DNA from: Platerodrilus igneus
Taxonomy: Eukaryota > Arthropoda > Insecta > Coleoptera > Lycidae
Direction of reading: 5' to 3'
Length of the DNA: 64,000 nt
NCBI GenBank assembly: GCA_036346225.1
Contig: JARFIW010001669.1
Coordinates: 62,001 to 126,000 of the forward strand
Shown: piece by piece, positions 22,526 through 32,973 of the stretch
Layout: each line of letters starts with the position of its first letter
How positions within the stretch are numbered: position 1 is the stretch's first letter
Translations under genes and position numbers: made by a program
Notes under the pieces: generated by a model
Seen by the model: the letters and a program-made list of their open reading frames with translations, nothing else
Told to the model about the DNA's origin: nothing
Database searches by the model: none

Positions 22526-22540
22526 GCGTATTGTTTTCTC

Positions 22541-23788
22541 AAAACATCGAATCAGTAAACTTTAGTTTTAATACTGGAAAATCCAGCTCAGCAATTAGTT
22601 AAAAATTTTACAATATTCATGCTTTTACGCATTAAACAAATTAACGTGTTCCTAGTTTGAAACACATAAAAAGAACTTATCGCTATCTACAAACCAAAAC
22701 TGCATTTGTCGCCTTGTTGCAAGGAAGGATGAGATCCTCGTTATTTCATGCAACGATCACAGCGTTGCAGTGTGAACCAAATTCATCCAAAACAACTTCT
22801 ACTATGAATTCGTCCCACGTGTCGAATCAAATACGGTTACGATACATTCTGCAGCCGTTGTAATTCTGTAGTTGAATTACGCCACCTTACTAAGGTAGCA
22901 TCTTTACATTGTCCTTGTGTGTCTTAAAAGTTTGCATAACAAGTGTCGTCTTCTAAAAATTGTCTTCTAAATTTTGTATTCTAAAAGTTGCATCGTAAGT
23001 TGTTGCATTATAAGTTGTCACATTATAAGTTGTCGCGCGTTATTCGAAGATGTGCTTACTCATTGAAGTGGATTCGCAAATTGCCGGCCTGCAATCTAGG
23101 GTACATGTTATTGCTTCTTCCACATATGGCCGACTGACTACAAAACTAGCTCGGGCGGCCGAGGCGTCCGGAGGGGCACCGTCAAACAGATGTGTTTGTA
23201 AATAGCTGTAGATGACACAGATATATAACCACAAGTAGAATACCAAAGGACGATGCGGGCTTAACGTATTACTATTGTTGTTGAATGTAATTTACTATTG
23301 TTGTTAATAAAATTGTTATATTATTCTCGCAATTTTATGAAGGGATTTATTATCAAAAATAAAATTGTTACAGTTTATTCAAACAGCCACCGCCTGTTGT
23401 TAGCAACCAAACTAGCACTAAAGGATAATCTCTGTATTATGATTGGGCTACATGATCCCAATTTGAATATTTATTTGAATGACGATATTTATTTGTTTAA
23501 TCAAATAGACAAAGTAACTTTTAGGTGATTTGCAGTCGTCAAAAAAAATTGTTACAATTTAACTAAAATAAGTAGAGCGATTTTTTGCGGCCCTTCTACG
23601 CCTTCATATTTTTATTTCGGATTATAAAATCCTTTATTTCTAATATGTACATTTACTTAATGCTTTACATACTTAAAAAGGTATAAAGGTTACAAATCCC
23701 ATCCTTCCTTATTAAGTCATAATATTTGTATTTTATAATAGCGCTTGTTATGTTATCTTAAGTAATTGGTAACAAATTTGCTTTTTAG
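22541..23788 (+). other. Probable Nxf1 intron or upstream DNA
   Basis: No Nxf1 RRM or early LRR exon is visible. A 76-codon open stretch at 23298-23528 ends at a possible donor (ttttag|gtgatt) but resembles nothing I know. The first seen Nxf1 exon follows a ctttttag acceptor at 23788. Confidence 0.4.
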
Positions 23789-23898
23789 ATTCGAGATATC
23801 AACGCATTAGATGCACTAACAGGCTTACCATTACTGGAATTAATGTTGGATGGAAATCCATTGTGTGATAATTTTAAGGAGCAAACGACATATATAAG
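23789..23898 (+). CDS. Nxf1: Nxf1 exon: last leucine-rich repeat
   Basis: Translates from a ctttttag acceptor as [20 protein letters not shown], then [16 protein letters not shown], and ends before a gtaaaa donor at 23899 with a codon split after AG. The [14 protein letters not shown] block is the end of the LRR domain in NXF-family mRNA export receptors. Upstream RRM and LRR exons were not found between here and the window start. They may lie beyond the LINE/BEL nest, outside the window, or be lost. Confidence 0.85.
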
Positions 23899-25421
23899 GT
23901 AAAAATTGAGGTAGTATAGTAGGGAGATGCTTTCACAATGCTTTTCTTAATGAAAAAAAGGAAGGTATAAGAGGCGTGATTAAGCGGATATTCAATATGG
24001 CGATTTGCCATGGCCGTATTTGATTAATTCTATTGCAGAACCCAATTTCAGTTCATACGTATCAGCTGACTTCAGCTAACGGTTGTGATAACAGCATGAC
24101 ATAAGTTCTATCACTGCCGTCCTTCGGTAATCCAAAAAACTATATACGATAAATAAATTATTATATTTTCAAGCAATCAGAATTTATGTTATCGTACTAT
24201 CAATTGTGCAAGATCCATCCGTGATCATTGTTTACTTACTTACGAAAAGTTATTCCAGTAGTTTTTTCTTATCAATGGCATCTCTACTGTTACAAGCGCG
24301 AACGTCACCCGACAGTATAGTTATTTCACGATTAGCAACTTCAAATATAATCTACACACACTAAGTTATACTATGAACTTAAAACGTGTATACAGGCGAT
24401 AGAAACATCGACTCAACATGATGAACAGCATCTCCTCACTATACTACCTCGATGAAGGTAAAGCATAGTATTGACAAGTTGAATTTACATTGAAAGTATT
24501 TCAGGTTTAATAATGAAAACAATGCATATATGACTTCTTTGTTCATTAAAATTATTAATTACCAGGCATGAAATACCCTTACAACTGGATTAAATGATTT
24601 ATGGTTTATTTCTTTTATTGATGATTAGCAAGAATATTTTGAAATTTCTCAAAAACGTCGTTGTTTATTTTGTGTATGCTTGGAACTTGCAGGTGTAATT
24701 TAAAAAAAAATATTATTAGTTGCCAAAAAAATGTGACTAGAAGCATCACTGTTCCTAAGTTTGGTTTTTAATTCAAATAATTAGGTTTTTATGGCATTGC
24801 GTTTTCAATAATTATCATCCTGAAGCAGCAATTTAAAAAATACTGAAGAAAGCGAAGATATTAAATAAACGTGAAAGAGCACTGCAAGATTTTGCTTTTT
24901 ACTAATTGGATTACCTAGGTTTGTGATCTTTTTTATATTGACCTAACCTAGTATGATACCAGTAGCAGGATTTAATCTATTATAAACCACCATAGTATTG
25001 AAAACCTGTCATAAAACCTTTTTGACTCATTTCTTAAAACCTGAAGTTTTGTGCCATACTCTTTGGAACAGTATTGCTTTAAAAGAAAAAGTAAAATAAA
25101 AAATACACAAAGGCAAAAAAGAATTAGAGAAAAGAAAGCAAAGAAAGAAATATCTAGAAGGAAAATTATTTCTGCAAGTATAGTCAAAAGTAGTAATATA
25201 TTTTTGATAAGTTTCAACATATTCCATAACGCGGTTTGTATATATATCTTTAAATTATTTTAAAATGTTGTAATGGTATCTTCGTTCATTATCATACTGC
25301 ATGTCACCGAACATGCTATGTAGTCATAACTGCATCGTCTTTCTGTTTTGCGGAATGTTCGCAGGCAGTATTTAATTCCAAATGTGAGCCTTGTGGCTCG
25401 CATCTCTCTCTTTGTCTGTAG
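23899..25421 (+). other. Nxf1 intron
   Basis: GT at 23899 to AG at 25421, AT-rich. Open stretches near 24972-25263 on both strands are low-complexity (Leu/Phe/Ile-rich or Lys/Arg-rich) and overlap each other. I do not call them genes. Confidence 0.6.
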
Positions 25422-25458
25422 TGAAGTCCGGAAAAGATTTCCAAAGGTGATCAAATTG
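25422..25458 (+). CDS. Nxf1: Nxf1 exon: LRR-to-NTF2 linker (37 bp)
   Basis: A 37-bp exon between a ctgtag acceptor and a gtaagt donor. It completes the split codon to S and reads EVRKRFPKVIKL. The next exon begins DG, giving the RKRFPKVIKLDG block that closes the LRR domain in NXF proteins. The downstream intron, 25459-25507, is only 49 bp. Confidence 0.85.
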
Positions 25459-25507
25459 GTAAGTTGTTTTACATTTAAAAGTTCAACAACTTTATTTTTT
25501 ATATTAG

Positions 25508-25923
25508 GATGGAGTTGAGCTCCCCCTCCTATTGGATTTGATATTGCAGAACCCATATCTTTGCCAACCGCAGTACAGACATGTTTGTGTAATGCTGAAG
25601 GTCAAGGAATTATACGGCAGTTTTTAGAACAGTACTTTTTATTATTCGATGCCGATTCACGTCAGCCATTGTTGCAAGCATATCATGAACATGCGCTATT
25701 ATCGATGACAGCATGTTATCCTTATGGTCAAACTCAAAAGAATACTACTAGTTGGCTAAATTGGTACTACACCGATAACAGAAATCTCTTACGAATACAA
25801 GATCATGAGCGAAGAATTAAATTATTAAAACAAGGACAGCTGTCTATTGTGTCATTTTTAAATGAAATGCCTAGAACAAAGCATGATATGCGGAGTTTTA
25901 CAGTTGATCTAAATATATTTACG
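25508..25923 (+). CDS. Nxf1: Nxf1 exon: start of NTF2-like domain, one-base break
   Basis: This exon encodes the first part of the NTF2-like domain, with which NXF1 pairs with NXT1 (p15) to carry mRNPs through the nuclear pore. Seen: GVELP, then IGFDIAEPISLPTAVQTCLC, QFLEQYFLLFDADSRQPLLQ, AYHEHALLSMTACYP, NRNLLRIQDHERRIKLLKQG and FLNEMPRTKHDMRSF. It ends at ACG before gtgagt, phase 0. The codons before and after the C run 25522-25526 are in different registers by one base. This is either a true frameshift or one undercalled C. Apart from that the domain is well conserved and has no stops. The intron that follows is about 27.7 kb and holds three Gypsy elements. Confidence 0.88.
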
Positions 25924-26679
25924 GTGAGTTATTAATATTATAACTGTTTATAAATGGTATTTAGAATTATTTATATTATATTTACCTCTTTGCAAGAATA
26001 TAATTAACAGGTGTCTCGATAATTATTGTAGATCTGTGTGGTTGTGAAATGAAATATTTGTTGATTCTTACTTTGCATTATCGTATTGACATTTCAAATT
26101 TTGATTTTCAAACAACAAATTTATTCCTGCTAAATGGTTGAATTGAGGAAAAATTTCTGTATTTTGTGTTGTTAAATTTTTTAATCTTTTATTATACAAT
26201 TTTTGAGTTTTTTGTTTCAAATCGAAATGAAATAATTATTTAAAAATTATTCACTCTCTGGAATTGGTATTGATTTCACCAATGTGAAGTCTAATAATTT
26301 TGCACGAAGTAAGTATCAGCATTAATGTTTGATTAGACAAACCAGGATTGCAATAATTGTATGAAGATGTATCTGCTTTAAAAAAAAAAGTTAAAAGTTT
26401 GATACCTTTTCGATAAAATTGTTAGTTTTATCCCTCATAAACTGAAAAGCCACAAAAGCATCATTTTATCTTTGTTAAATACATATTGAAAGGGAACTTA
26501 GGTTCATAAATTATTTTACACCACAAAAAGGATAAACAAAATATTTGTTTCAGCAAATTCTCATAGCAGAAGCATGTTCTTTTAAGAAAGCTTTAGAATT
26601 ATGAAGTAAATAATCGTGAAATTATTTAATAGGCATGTTCCGTATTATAATTATGTATATTTATTGTTATGGAGTCACT
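25924..26679 (+). other. Start of the large Nxf1 intron
   Basis: The gtgagt donor at 25924 is followed by AT-rich sequence with no coding signal. Confidence 0.6.
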
Positions 26680-29176
26680 CTGGATTGGGCTAATTGGAGC
26701 TCCACTGTTGACTCGTAAAACTGTTATTTCGGGTTCTATGAACTCGAGCACCATCATTGGGCGTCATAAGTGAAGTCTTATCTTTGTTCCCCACAAATTA
26801 GGCATCATAAATTCTCGAAATTTGCCTTGGCTGCTCTGCTGAAAATCTAATTCAACTCCACTGTTGGTACACCATAAATCCTGCTAACTTACCTAGGAAG
26901 CTGAAAATAAAACTTCACCTAACTGCAACTAAGCTGCAATCTGCAAACTACTTTCCTACTATTCTATCCAAGAAACGCAACTGCAAAAATTCATCACATT
27001 CTATTTACACAAAGAAATCCTATGTCCAAAACTTTTCAATTACATATATCCTCGTTTAGGAATCAATTTATTTTCAAAATATTGTAAAATAAACTTTTAC
27101 TCTTCGTACAAATACACTATTTAAAGTAAATGGGCTTAACCTCATACCTGACTTTAACCCCTGGCTTAATATGAGCTCACAGTAAAACCCTTTTAAACAT
27201 GTGTGCACATCTTCGCATGTAAATTACAAAAAGTCCCCTTTACTTTGTACATAAACAACCTCTACACAATTAACTTAAATAATCATCCCTACATAACCAT
27301 ATTTTCAATTAATTCATTATAAACTTCAATAATAAATTCTTTAGTCCAAGGAATTCATAAAATACAACATGCATAAAGCACAGAATGTCAAACACATCAA
27401 GAACAATGTTTTCATAAAATCAGTTACCTGGAAAACATCACACCGCATGTGTCTGCATTCCAACCATCGACGATGTTGCCCTCGACTATGACTATAGGTT
27501 ATTGAACCGCTCCCAAGTTGAGTCGCACCATCCTCGTTGACATGTAGCTATCCAAATCTCTCCAATTGAAACCGATAGCACATCCAAATCGCCCAAACTC
27601 CTCTACTGGTCCATCCACCATCAGCAAACCATTACTCGATGTATACACAATTTCCAATCCAACTTTGGGCGCCTTACAAGCCCCAACAACCAAAGTAAAC
27701 TGAAGTCTGTACTTAGGTATTTTCTATTAAGCTTAGCTGTTGTTTTTATAAACATACTTCATAATTTCTAAACTGCAATTACTACAGTATACTAACTTGT
27801 CAGTGTAGTTATCAATTAAAACTTCTTAAAAGCACTGACAATATACCGACAATTATGTAAACTACTATTTATATTTGCATCGATCACAAGCGAAGAGCCT
27901 CTCACCCCTACAGCTGTTTATATAAACCAAAAATACCCCCCTATCATTTAATTCTCACAATTCACCACCCCATATAAACTACCTTTATTGGTAAATTTTT
28001 CAACCGTTGCAACATTTCTCAAAACAAATTCTTAACCGAAACCAAAATTTTCAAAACACCTGAGTTAGCCTTCAGTATTTCTTCATATTTTCATTAGCAA
28101 ACATCAACGGTCTTCAAACTCTCGGAATTTGGTTACTCGAAAACACAAAACTACTGCGAAAACAACTTTCAACCGTCCAACGTGGCATTTTAATTCTTTG
28201 AATCTAGCCTCAACTGACTTCAAATTCTAAGTTAATGCACTCCCCTCATGTGATACCTGTTAACCTCATCGCTCTCCTTCTTACATACGAAAATTTTTCA
28301 TCTCTTAGTTCGTTTACAAACCACATCACATATACCCTCTCTTAAACTTAAACTGTCGCGCGTCTCCCTTTTACTTGTTAAGTCCAATTATCTTTCTTTG
28401 TTTCTCACATGCACGCTAAATCAGTCCTTGAAACAATTCACCACTCCTAAATATTATAAACCCTACATTTATCTTACACCTGACAATTCCATCTCCCTTT
28501 TTTTATTTACTAACAACAGTCTGTCCTTGTTTTATATCGATCCCTGCTTGTTTTAACGTCCGCCTCTATTCGTAGAAAATATTATTGAGCTTGTATACAA
28601 CGCTTCTCATCCTTGAAATAAATCATTACTTTGAACGTGCTATAATACTGGTCTTCGTAGCTGTCGAGTTTGTTTTCAGAACACTTTCATATACTCAGAA
28701 AACATCTCTTTCTACCAAGCTCATGCTTTTAAGCTAAATTATCCCCTAGAAATATATTTACACATGTTAATTGATGCTAAATTAATGTTTCAACTTCCTT
28801 CGAATTATACCCTTAAAATTATTGATTTTTATGCTAAAGTAAAATGAAAAAGCTTTTTAACTATTGTACGTAGATTCTAGTATAATTTAAGCTGCATTTT
28901 TATACTGTAGACTGAAACTTTTATCCTTTTGAAAAATACATAAAATTAATTGTTCCTTTATGCTACAGTATAAATATTATGAAAGTTTTTCGCGAATATT
29001 TGCAAAGCTGAAACTGAAGTAAAATTAACTCTAACAATTCTTACTCTAAACTATTTAATTGTTACCCTATATTTCTAAGACCTATTTTAACCTTTTACTA
29101 AGTAATATTTATACATGGCTGCATATCCTAAATTGTCTAATAAATTATCTAATTAATCTTAATCTACAAATTACAT
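26680..29176 (-). other. Pyrimidine-rich block, possible old LTR
   Basis: The plus strand is conspicuously rich in C and T with few G, much like the plus strand of the minus-oriented Gypsy LTRs at 34.7-36.5 and 42.0-43.8 kb. On the minus strand an exon-like segment runs from an acceptor (cttcag near 27706) through an open frame at 27693-27499 to a donor (tccag|gtaact near 27428). This resembles the exon found inside those LTRs. I infer an old solo LTR or a related unit, but no matching partner is present to prove it. Confidence 0.3.
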
Positions 29177-29177
29177 A

Positions 29178-29258
<81 letters not shown>
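29177..29258. repeat. (TA)n microsatellite, left border of the Gypsy cluster
   Basis: Long run of TA dinucleotides with one internal G (tatatgtata near 29216). Gypsy element II begins directly after it. Confidence 0.9.
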
Positions 29259-29261
<3 letters not shown>

Positions 29262-29373
29262 GTAAGGGAGGGGGTTATAAGGTTTCTAAAGGTATATTTG
29301 TATTAATAGGGGTGTATGCCAAGCGATAGGGTCAATATTTCAGATTTAATAATTTAAAAACTATAAATTTTGC

Positions 29374-29396
29374 TATACTTTACATACGTTAAAGTA
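29374..29396 (+). promoter_or_regulatory. Inverted repeat in U3 (actttacatacgttaaagt)
   Basis: Palindromic word with arms ACTTTA and TAAAGT. It is also present in the 3' LTR and in element I, and in altered but still palindromic form (actttacatatgctaaagt) in element III. A protein-binding site is inferred only from conservation and symmetry. Confidence 0.35.
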
Positions 29397-30458
29397 TGTA
29401 CCATTTCAGATTGAAACTTATATGCCAAAAGGTAGATAACATGACTTTATGACGTTGATATAATGCACGGTACTTGAGGTTTTATACTGAGTTGATATTT
29501 CATGAGCCAGTTGAGAGTACATTTGCCGTCGGAAAGCCGGACGCATTTATGGATATCTGCAATATAACAAAGCGTCCAGGTCGTGTATAAATTCTTTGGC
29601 TTTTCTTTTTTTTATAGAATCAAACTTTTGGACGAATTGTAAATCAAAATTTAAAGTGAATCAAAATGTAAAAGGTTATTGGAGTTTAGTGAAGTGTTTT
29701 GGACCAATAGTAGAAATTTAAAATTATTATAAAGACTGTAGCGAAGGTATGTTGGACACTGAAAGAAAGATGATTTGTTATTGGATGTTATATGTTTAAA
29801 AATGTTATTCTAGTAAGCTAAGTTTGTTGATTTAATAACTAAGCAAAATAAATAAGGGACTTTTTTTTAAATTGTTCAGATACAGACCTATTTATGAAAC
29901 CTGCGTTAAAATTGTAAAATAGTTTTGAAATAAAAGTTTAATTGTGTATCATCGAGTATTTATTTAATCCAAGTGTGAAAGGAATAAGAAGCTTCGAGAA
30001 AGTAAAGGCGACGAAAGTATAAAAGGAGTTTATAAAAGTGTTTAAAAGTGAAAAGGGAAAGTCAGCGTATTTAAAGAAGATTTTGGAAGTGGTTATTGGT
30101 GCAAAGGAGAAAGCGACGGTATATTATTTAAGAAGATTAGTGTTGGTTTTGGGATAGATTTGGGTATTACGGCAGCAGGATATTGGAGTGGATAAAGAAG
30201 GCATCGACGACGTAAATAATTTTGGATTGATTTGAGAAGATATAACGGCAGAAAGGACATCGTATGGATAATTGGAATAGCAGGATTAGGAGGGATTTGT
30301 ATTAAGACAGCGGGATTGATTTGGTTGTGCGAAGAGAGAATTAAGCGGGATACGGAGCAGAGGAACAGGAGATCGAAATACGGCGAGGAAGAATTGACGC
30401 AGGGGAAGTAGACAAAGGTTTTTTTACTAAATTCTAAATTGGGGTAACATTATTTCAG

Positions 30459-30605
30459 GTTTGGGTCAACGAAATTTGTTTTTAAAAAACACCTGGAGGC
30501 AGTGCGCAAGAGGACAATTTTGGAGAATCTATTGTAAAAGTGCGTACGGCGATTACGAACTTGAGCCAGCAGTCAAAGGAAGGACTTCAGCGCGGTATAT
30601 TTCTG
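30459..30605 (+). promoter_or_regulatory. Splice-like exon inside the Gypsy II LTR
   Basis: A tatttcag acceptor before 30459 and a ctg|gtaagtacc donor at 30606 bracket this segment. The same arrangement, with the words acctggaggc and gagccagca, recurs in the LTRs of elements I and III although their sequences have drifted. The open frame inside it is not kept in III, so any exon is probably untranslated. Confidence 0.45.
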
Positions 30606-30779
30606 GTAAGTACCGTGAACATATATTAGAACGTCAGAAATTAAAGTCATAAAAGTTACATAAATTAATTTGACATCAGGCATCGTTGATCAATTAAGAT
30701 TTGGCATATCAAAATAAATTTAGTACATTTCAAAAGTGGTAAAACAAACGAGGGTGCAGTTTGGTTGGGTAGTGCACAT

Positions 30780-30808
30780 CTACTCACGATTGAACCCACG
30801 GTGAGTAG
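30780..30808 (+). promoter_or_regulatory. LTR stem-loop overlapping a 5' splice-site consensus (element II, 5' LTR)
   Basis: CTACTCAC, a 13-nt loop gattgaacccacg, then GTGAGTAG: an 8-bp perfect stem in transcript sense. The 3' arm reads as a strong donor (acg|gtgagt). Equivalent hairpins lie at 34483-34511, 34999-35027, 42275-42303, 44057-44085 and 48915-48943. Element III has CTACTTAC and GTAAGTAG, a paired change that keeps the stem. Confidence 0.6.
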
Positions 30809-31017
30809 GTGAGAAAACCCTGAGATTAAAGTTTCAAATAGTCGAGGCATATAAAATATATTAATTAGTAAAAGAAAAACCAACCAAACGTTTGCTAAAG
30901 CACCTCGATTTGAAGTCAGACATTAAGTAGTAAATTTGTGACGACGACAAAAGTCGTGTAATAAAATCTTGTTTAAAAATAAAAGGCGCAGAAAAAGGAA
31001 GGGGGGGAGTTCAAGAA

Positions 31018-31040
31018 GGTGGCAAACCCAACGTGAGGCT
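31018..31040 (+). promoter_or_regulatory. Gypsy II primer-binding region
   Basis: tggcaaacccaacgtgagg starts three bases after the LTR. The same position in element III reads tggcgcccaacgtgggg. Confidence 0.65.
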
Positions 31041-31117
31041 CGAGAAAAAGGGTAAAAAGGTGTTAGAGTGAAAGAAAGTAGAATCCGGGAGCCCGAGTTA
31101 GGTGGGGCCCGCAAGTT

Positions 31118-31136
31118 TTTTTTTATAATTTTATAG
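31118..31136 (+). promoter_or_regulatory. Candidate 3' splice site upstream of gag (element II)
   Basis: A long T-rich tract ends in tatag at 31132-31136, about 37 bases before the gag ATG. Matching tract-plus-AG sites precede gag in element I (minus strand, AG at 41885-41884) and III (AG at 48592-48591). Confidence 0.5.
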
Positions 31137-31172
31137 GAAACGAGTTCAAAACAAGGAAACAGAGACACGGAC

Positions 31173-32018
31173 ATGGACCAGGCAACGGTACCAGAGGTAA
31201 AGGTGACAAAAACAGTCAGTTACCAGGACATTATGAGAGTTCTGATAAGTATAAAAGACGAAATGGAAGAAGCACACAAGGATTTAATGAACAAAATAAA
31301 AGAATGGCGGACAGATATTAAGACGACATGTACGGAACTAAAAACGGACGTAACAGACAAAACCGAACAGTCGCGGACAGATATCAAGACGACATGCACG
31401 GCACTAAAAACCGATGTAACGAACACCATTGCTGAAGCACACACGGAACTACAAACGGACTTAATAGACAAAACCGAACAGTCGCGGACAGATATCAAGA
31501 CGACATGCACGGCACTAAAAACCGATGTAACTGACACAATTACAGAAACACACGCGGAACTACACACGCAATCGACAGACAAAACCGAACAGTCGCGGAC
31601 AGATATCAAGACGACATGCACGGCACTAAAAACCGATGTAACTGACACAATTACAGAAAAACACGCGGAACTACACACGGAACCGACAGACAAAATCGAA
31701 GAGTCGCGGACAGAGGACGAACGCGGGACGGAATTACAAGACACCGTAGACCGCGTAGATGACGAGACAAAAATTACACGGGTAAAATTGCAGGGACAGA
31801 CACAGCACATGACACCGAAATTGGGCGCGGACGACATGGTATTACTACTCACAGGACAAGTGGTACTAAATGTCAAGACATTGAGGGAATTCTTGGGAGT
31901 AATGAGAAACTTTGACCTAGCGACAATACTGGAAGCGAAAACGCGGACACACCATTGGGAACAAAACAGGGGTATCGACATATTTTGGTGGTGGTCGACG
32001 TTTTTTCTAAATTTGTAA
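31173..32018 (+). pseudogene. Gypsy II gag remnant with 37-residue repeats, fused to integrase
   Basis: ATG at 31173 (MDQATVPEV) corresponds to a point about 50 codons into gag of element I, so the usual N-terminus is missing. Residues about 60-180 are a tandem 37-residue repeat (TEQSRTDIKTTCTALKTDV), predicted helical and rich in T, K, D and E, with a Cys in each unit. A short capsid piece follows (VLNVKTLREFLGVMRNFDLA, then HHWEQNRG). The sequence then passes directly into integrase DNA, read one base out of its normal register, and stops at 32016. The product would be a truncated gag with no protease. Confidence 0.75.
31356..31715 (+). repeat. 111-bp tandem repeat in Gypsy II gag
   Basis: The word gacaaaaccgaacag starts at 31356, 31467 and 31578, and as a variant (gacaaaatcgaagag) at 31689. 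Spacing is exactly 111 each time, so the reading frame is kept (37 codons). Elements I and III have related SHTEL-type helical repeats but no such exact array. Confidence 0.9.
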
Positions 32019-32733
32019 AATTATTTCCTGCAAGACGGAGTAACACGGTGCATGCATTGCAGTCAATTGGAGAATTTGAAAGCCAAGTCGGGAAGATAAA
32101 AGAATTTTGGTAGACAACGCAACGTATTTCAACAATCAAAGATTCAGGAACGGGTTAAAGGGCAAATATTAAAGTATCATTTAGTAGCATACGACATCCA
32201 AAAGCTAATCCATGCGAACGTTACATACGAGAGGTGATAAAATATTTACGATTGGCGACACAGGAGCATCACGACAGATGGGTTAGGTATCTACCACAAA
32301 TAGAAAATTTTATGAACAGCGTACCGAGTTCGGTTACGAAAACATGTCCGGTAACATTAATGCAAAGGATTATACCAGCTAGACCATGGAGGAGGAAGTC
32401 GAGGTACAAGACATAACAGAGTTGCTAAGTAATGCCAGGCGCAGAATCGAAAGGATGCAGCGTAGGGACATCGAACGAAGGTGTAGGAAAATTAAGAAAA
32501 GAACGATTTTGGAATAGATTTGGTAGTCGTCAAACGATTAAGGGTTTCAAACCGCGACAAAACATTTGCGCGAAGCTGTTGTTTCCTTATGAAGGGCCGT
32601 ACAGGATCACGCGTATTTTGCTGAAGGCAATACGTTTGAGCTGGAGAATATGACAGGGGTATCGCGGGCGTTTTCATTTGGAGAATTTGTACCCATATAG
32701 AGTAGTACAGGAAGAGGGTTTAATAGGATAGGT
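32019..32733 (+). pseudogene. Gypsy II integrase C-terminal remnant
   Basis: Carries, in broken registers, the integrase segment that in element I runs from the second catalytic D to the end of pol, including NSVPSSVTKTCPVTLMQRI. Register changes near 32100, 32160, 32395 and later leave no continuous frame. Confidence 0.75.
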
Positions 32734-32973
32734 TAAAATGTGGTTCATGTAACGGAAGGTTTAGTTTTTGTTTTTGTTTTTGTTATAGTAGTATAGTATA
32801 GGTTAGATAATAGCGTAGTGTAATAGATGTGAGAGAAAGGCGAATGCGGGTTGCCAAAGTAAAATAGAAACATCGAAAGGATGGTTTTGAATGAAAATCA
32901 GAAATTTTTGCACACCAGGGAAGAGAAAACATATGAAATTTCAATTTCATTAAAAACCAGTGGGGCCAAATAT

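Larger units (their letters stand above)
4622..22540 (-). mobile_element. CR1-like LINE, minus strand, split by nested BEL/Pao elements
   Basis: The LINE's 3' part lies at 4622-5441 and its 5' part at 18909-22540. The two halves join in register across the BEL/Pao insertion: the residues reading NKLC are shared through the duplicated caaag. ORF1 has a PHD-type finger and an SGNH-hydrolase-like domain. ORF2 has an AP-type endonuclease and a reverse transcriptase. The 3' end is a (GATT)n-type microsatellite tail rather than poly-A. This domain order and tail fit CR1-group elements. Excluding the insertion it is about 4.4 kb, close to full length for the group. Several frameshifts and one nonsense codon break its frames. 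The 5' limit near 22540 is approximate. Confidence 0.8.
29259..31017 (+). repeat. Gypsy II, 5' LTR
   Basis: Begins TGTGTAAGGG and ends CAAGAA, so it lacks the canonical CA end. Contains TATA-like tataaaag near 30018, an aataaa near 29928, a splice-like exon (30459-30605), and the conserved stem-loop at 30780-30808. Confidence 0.85.

Noticed and set aside
24972..25263. Hydrophobic minus-strand stretch and Lys/Arg-rich plus-strand stretch
   Set aside because: They overlap each other in AT-rich intron DNA, with low-complexity composition and no family resemblance.
30461..30652. 63-codon open stretch, repeated at 34164-34355
   Set aside because: Lies in the Gypsy II LTR. The frame is not kept in element III, so coding is unlikely.
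30780..30808. tRNA B-box-like word in the stem-loop (gggttcaatc on the complementary strand)
   Set aside because: No A-box at proper spacing and no cloverleaf, so a tRNA or pol III promoter is not supported.
31220..31981. 253-codon minus-strand open stretch antisense to Gypsy II gag
   Set aside because: It mirrors the 111-bp repeat and is Ser/Val/Cys-rich. It is a shadow of the repeat on the other strand.
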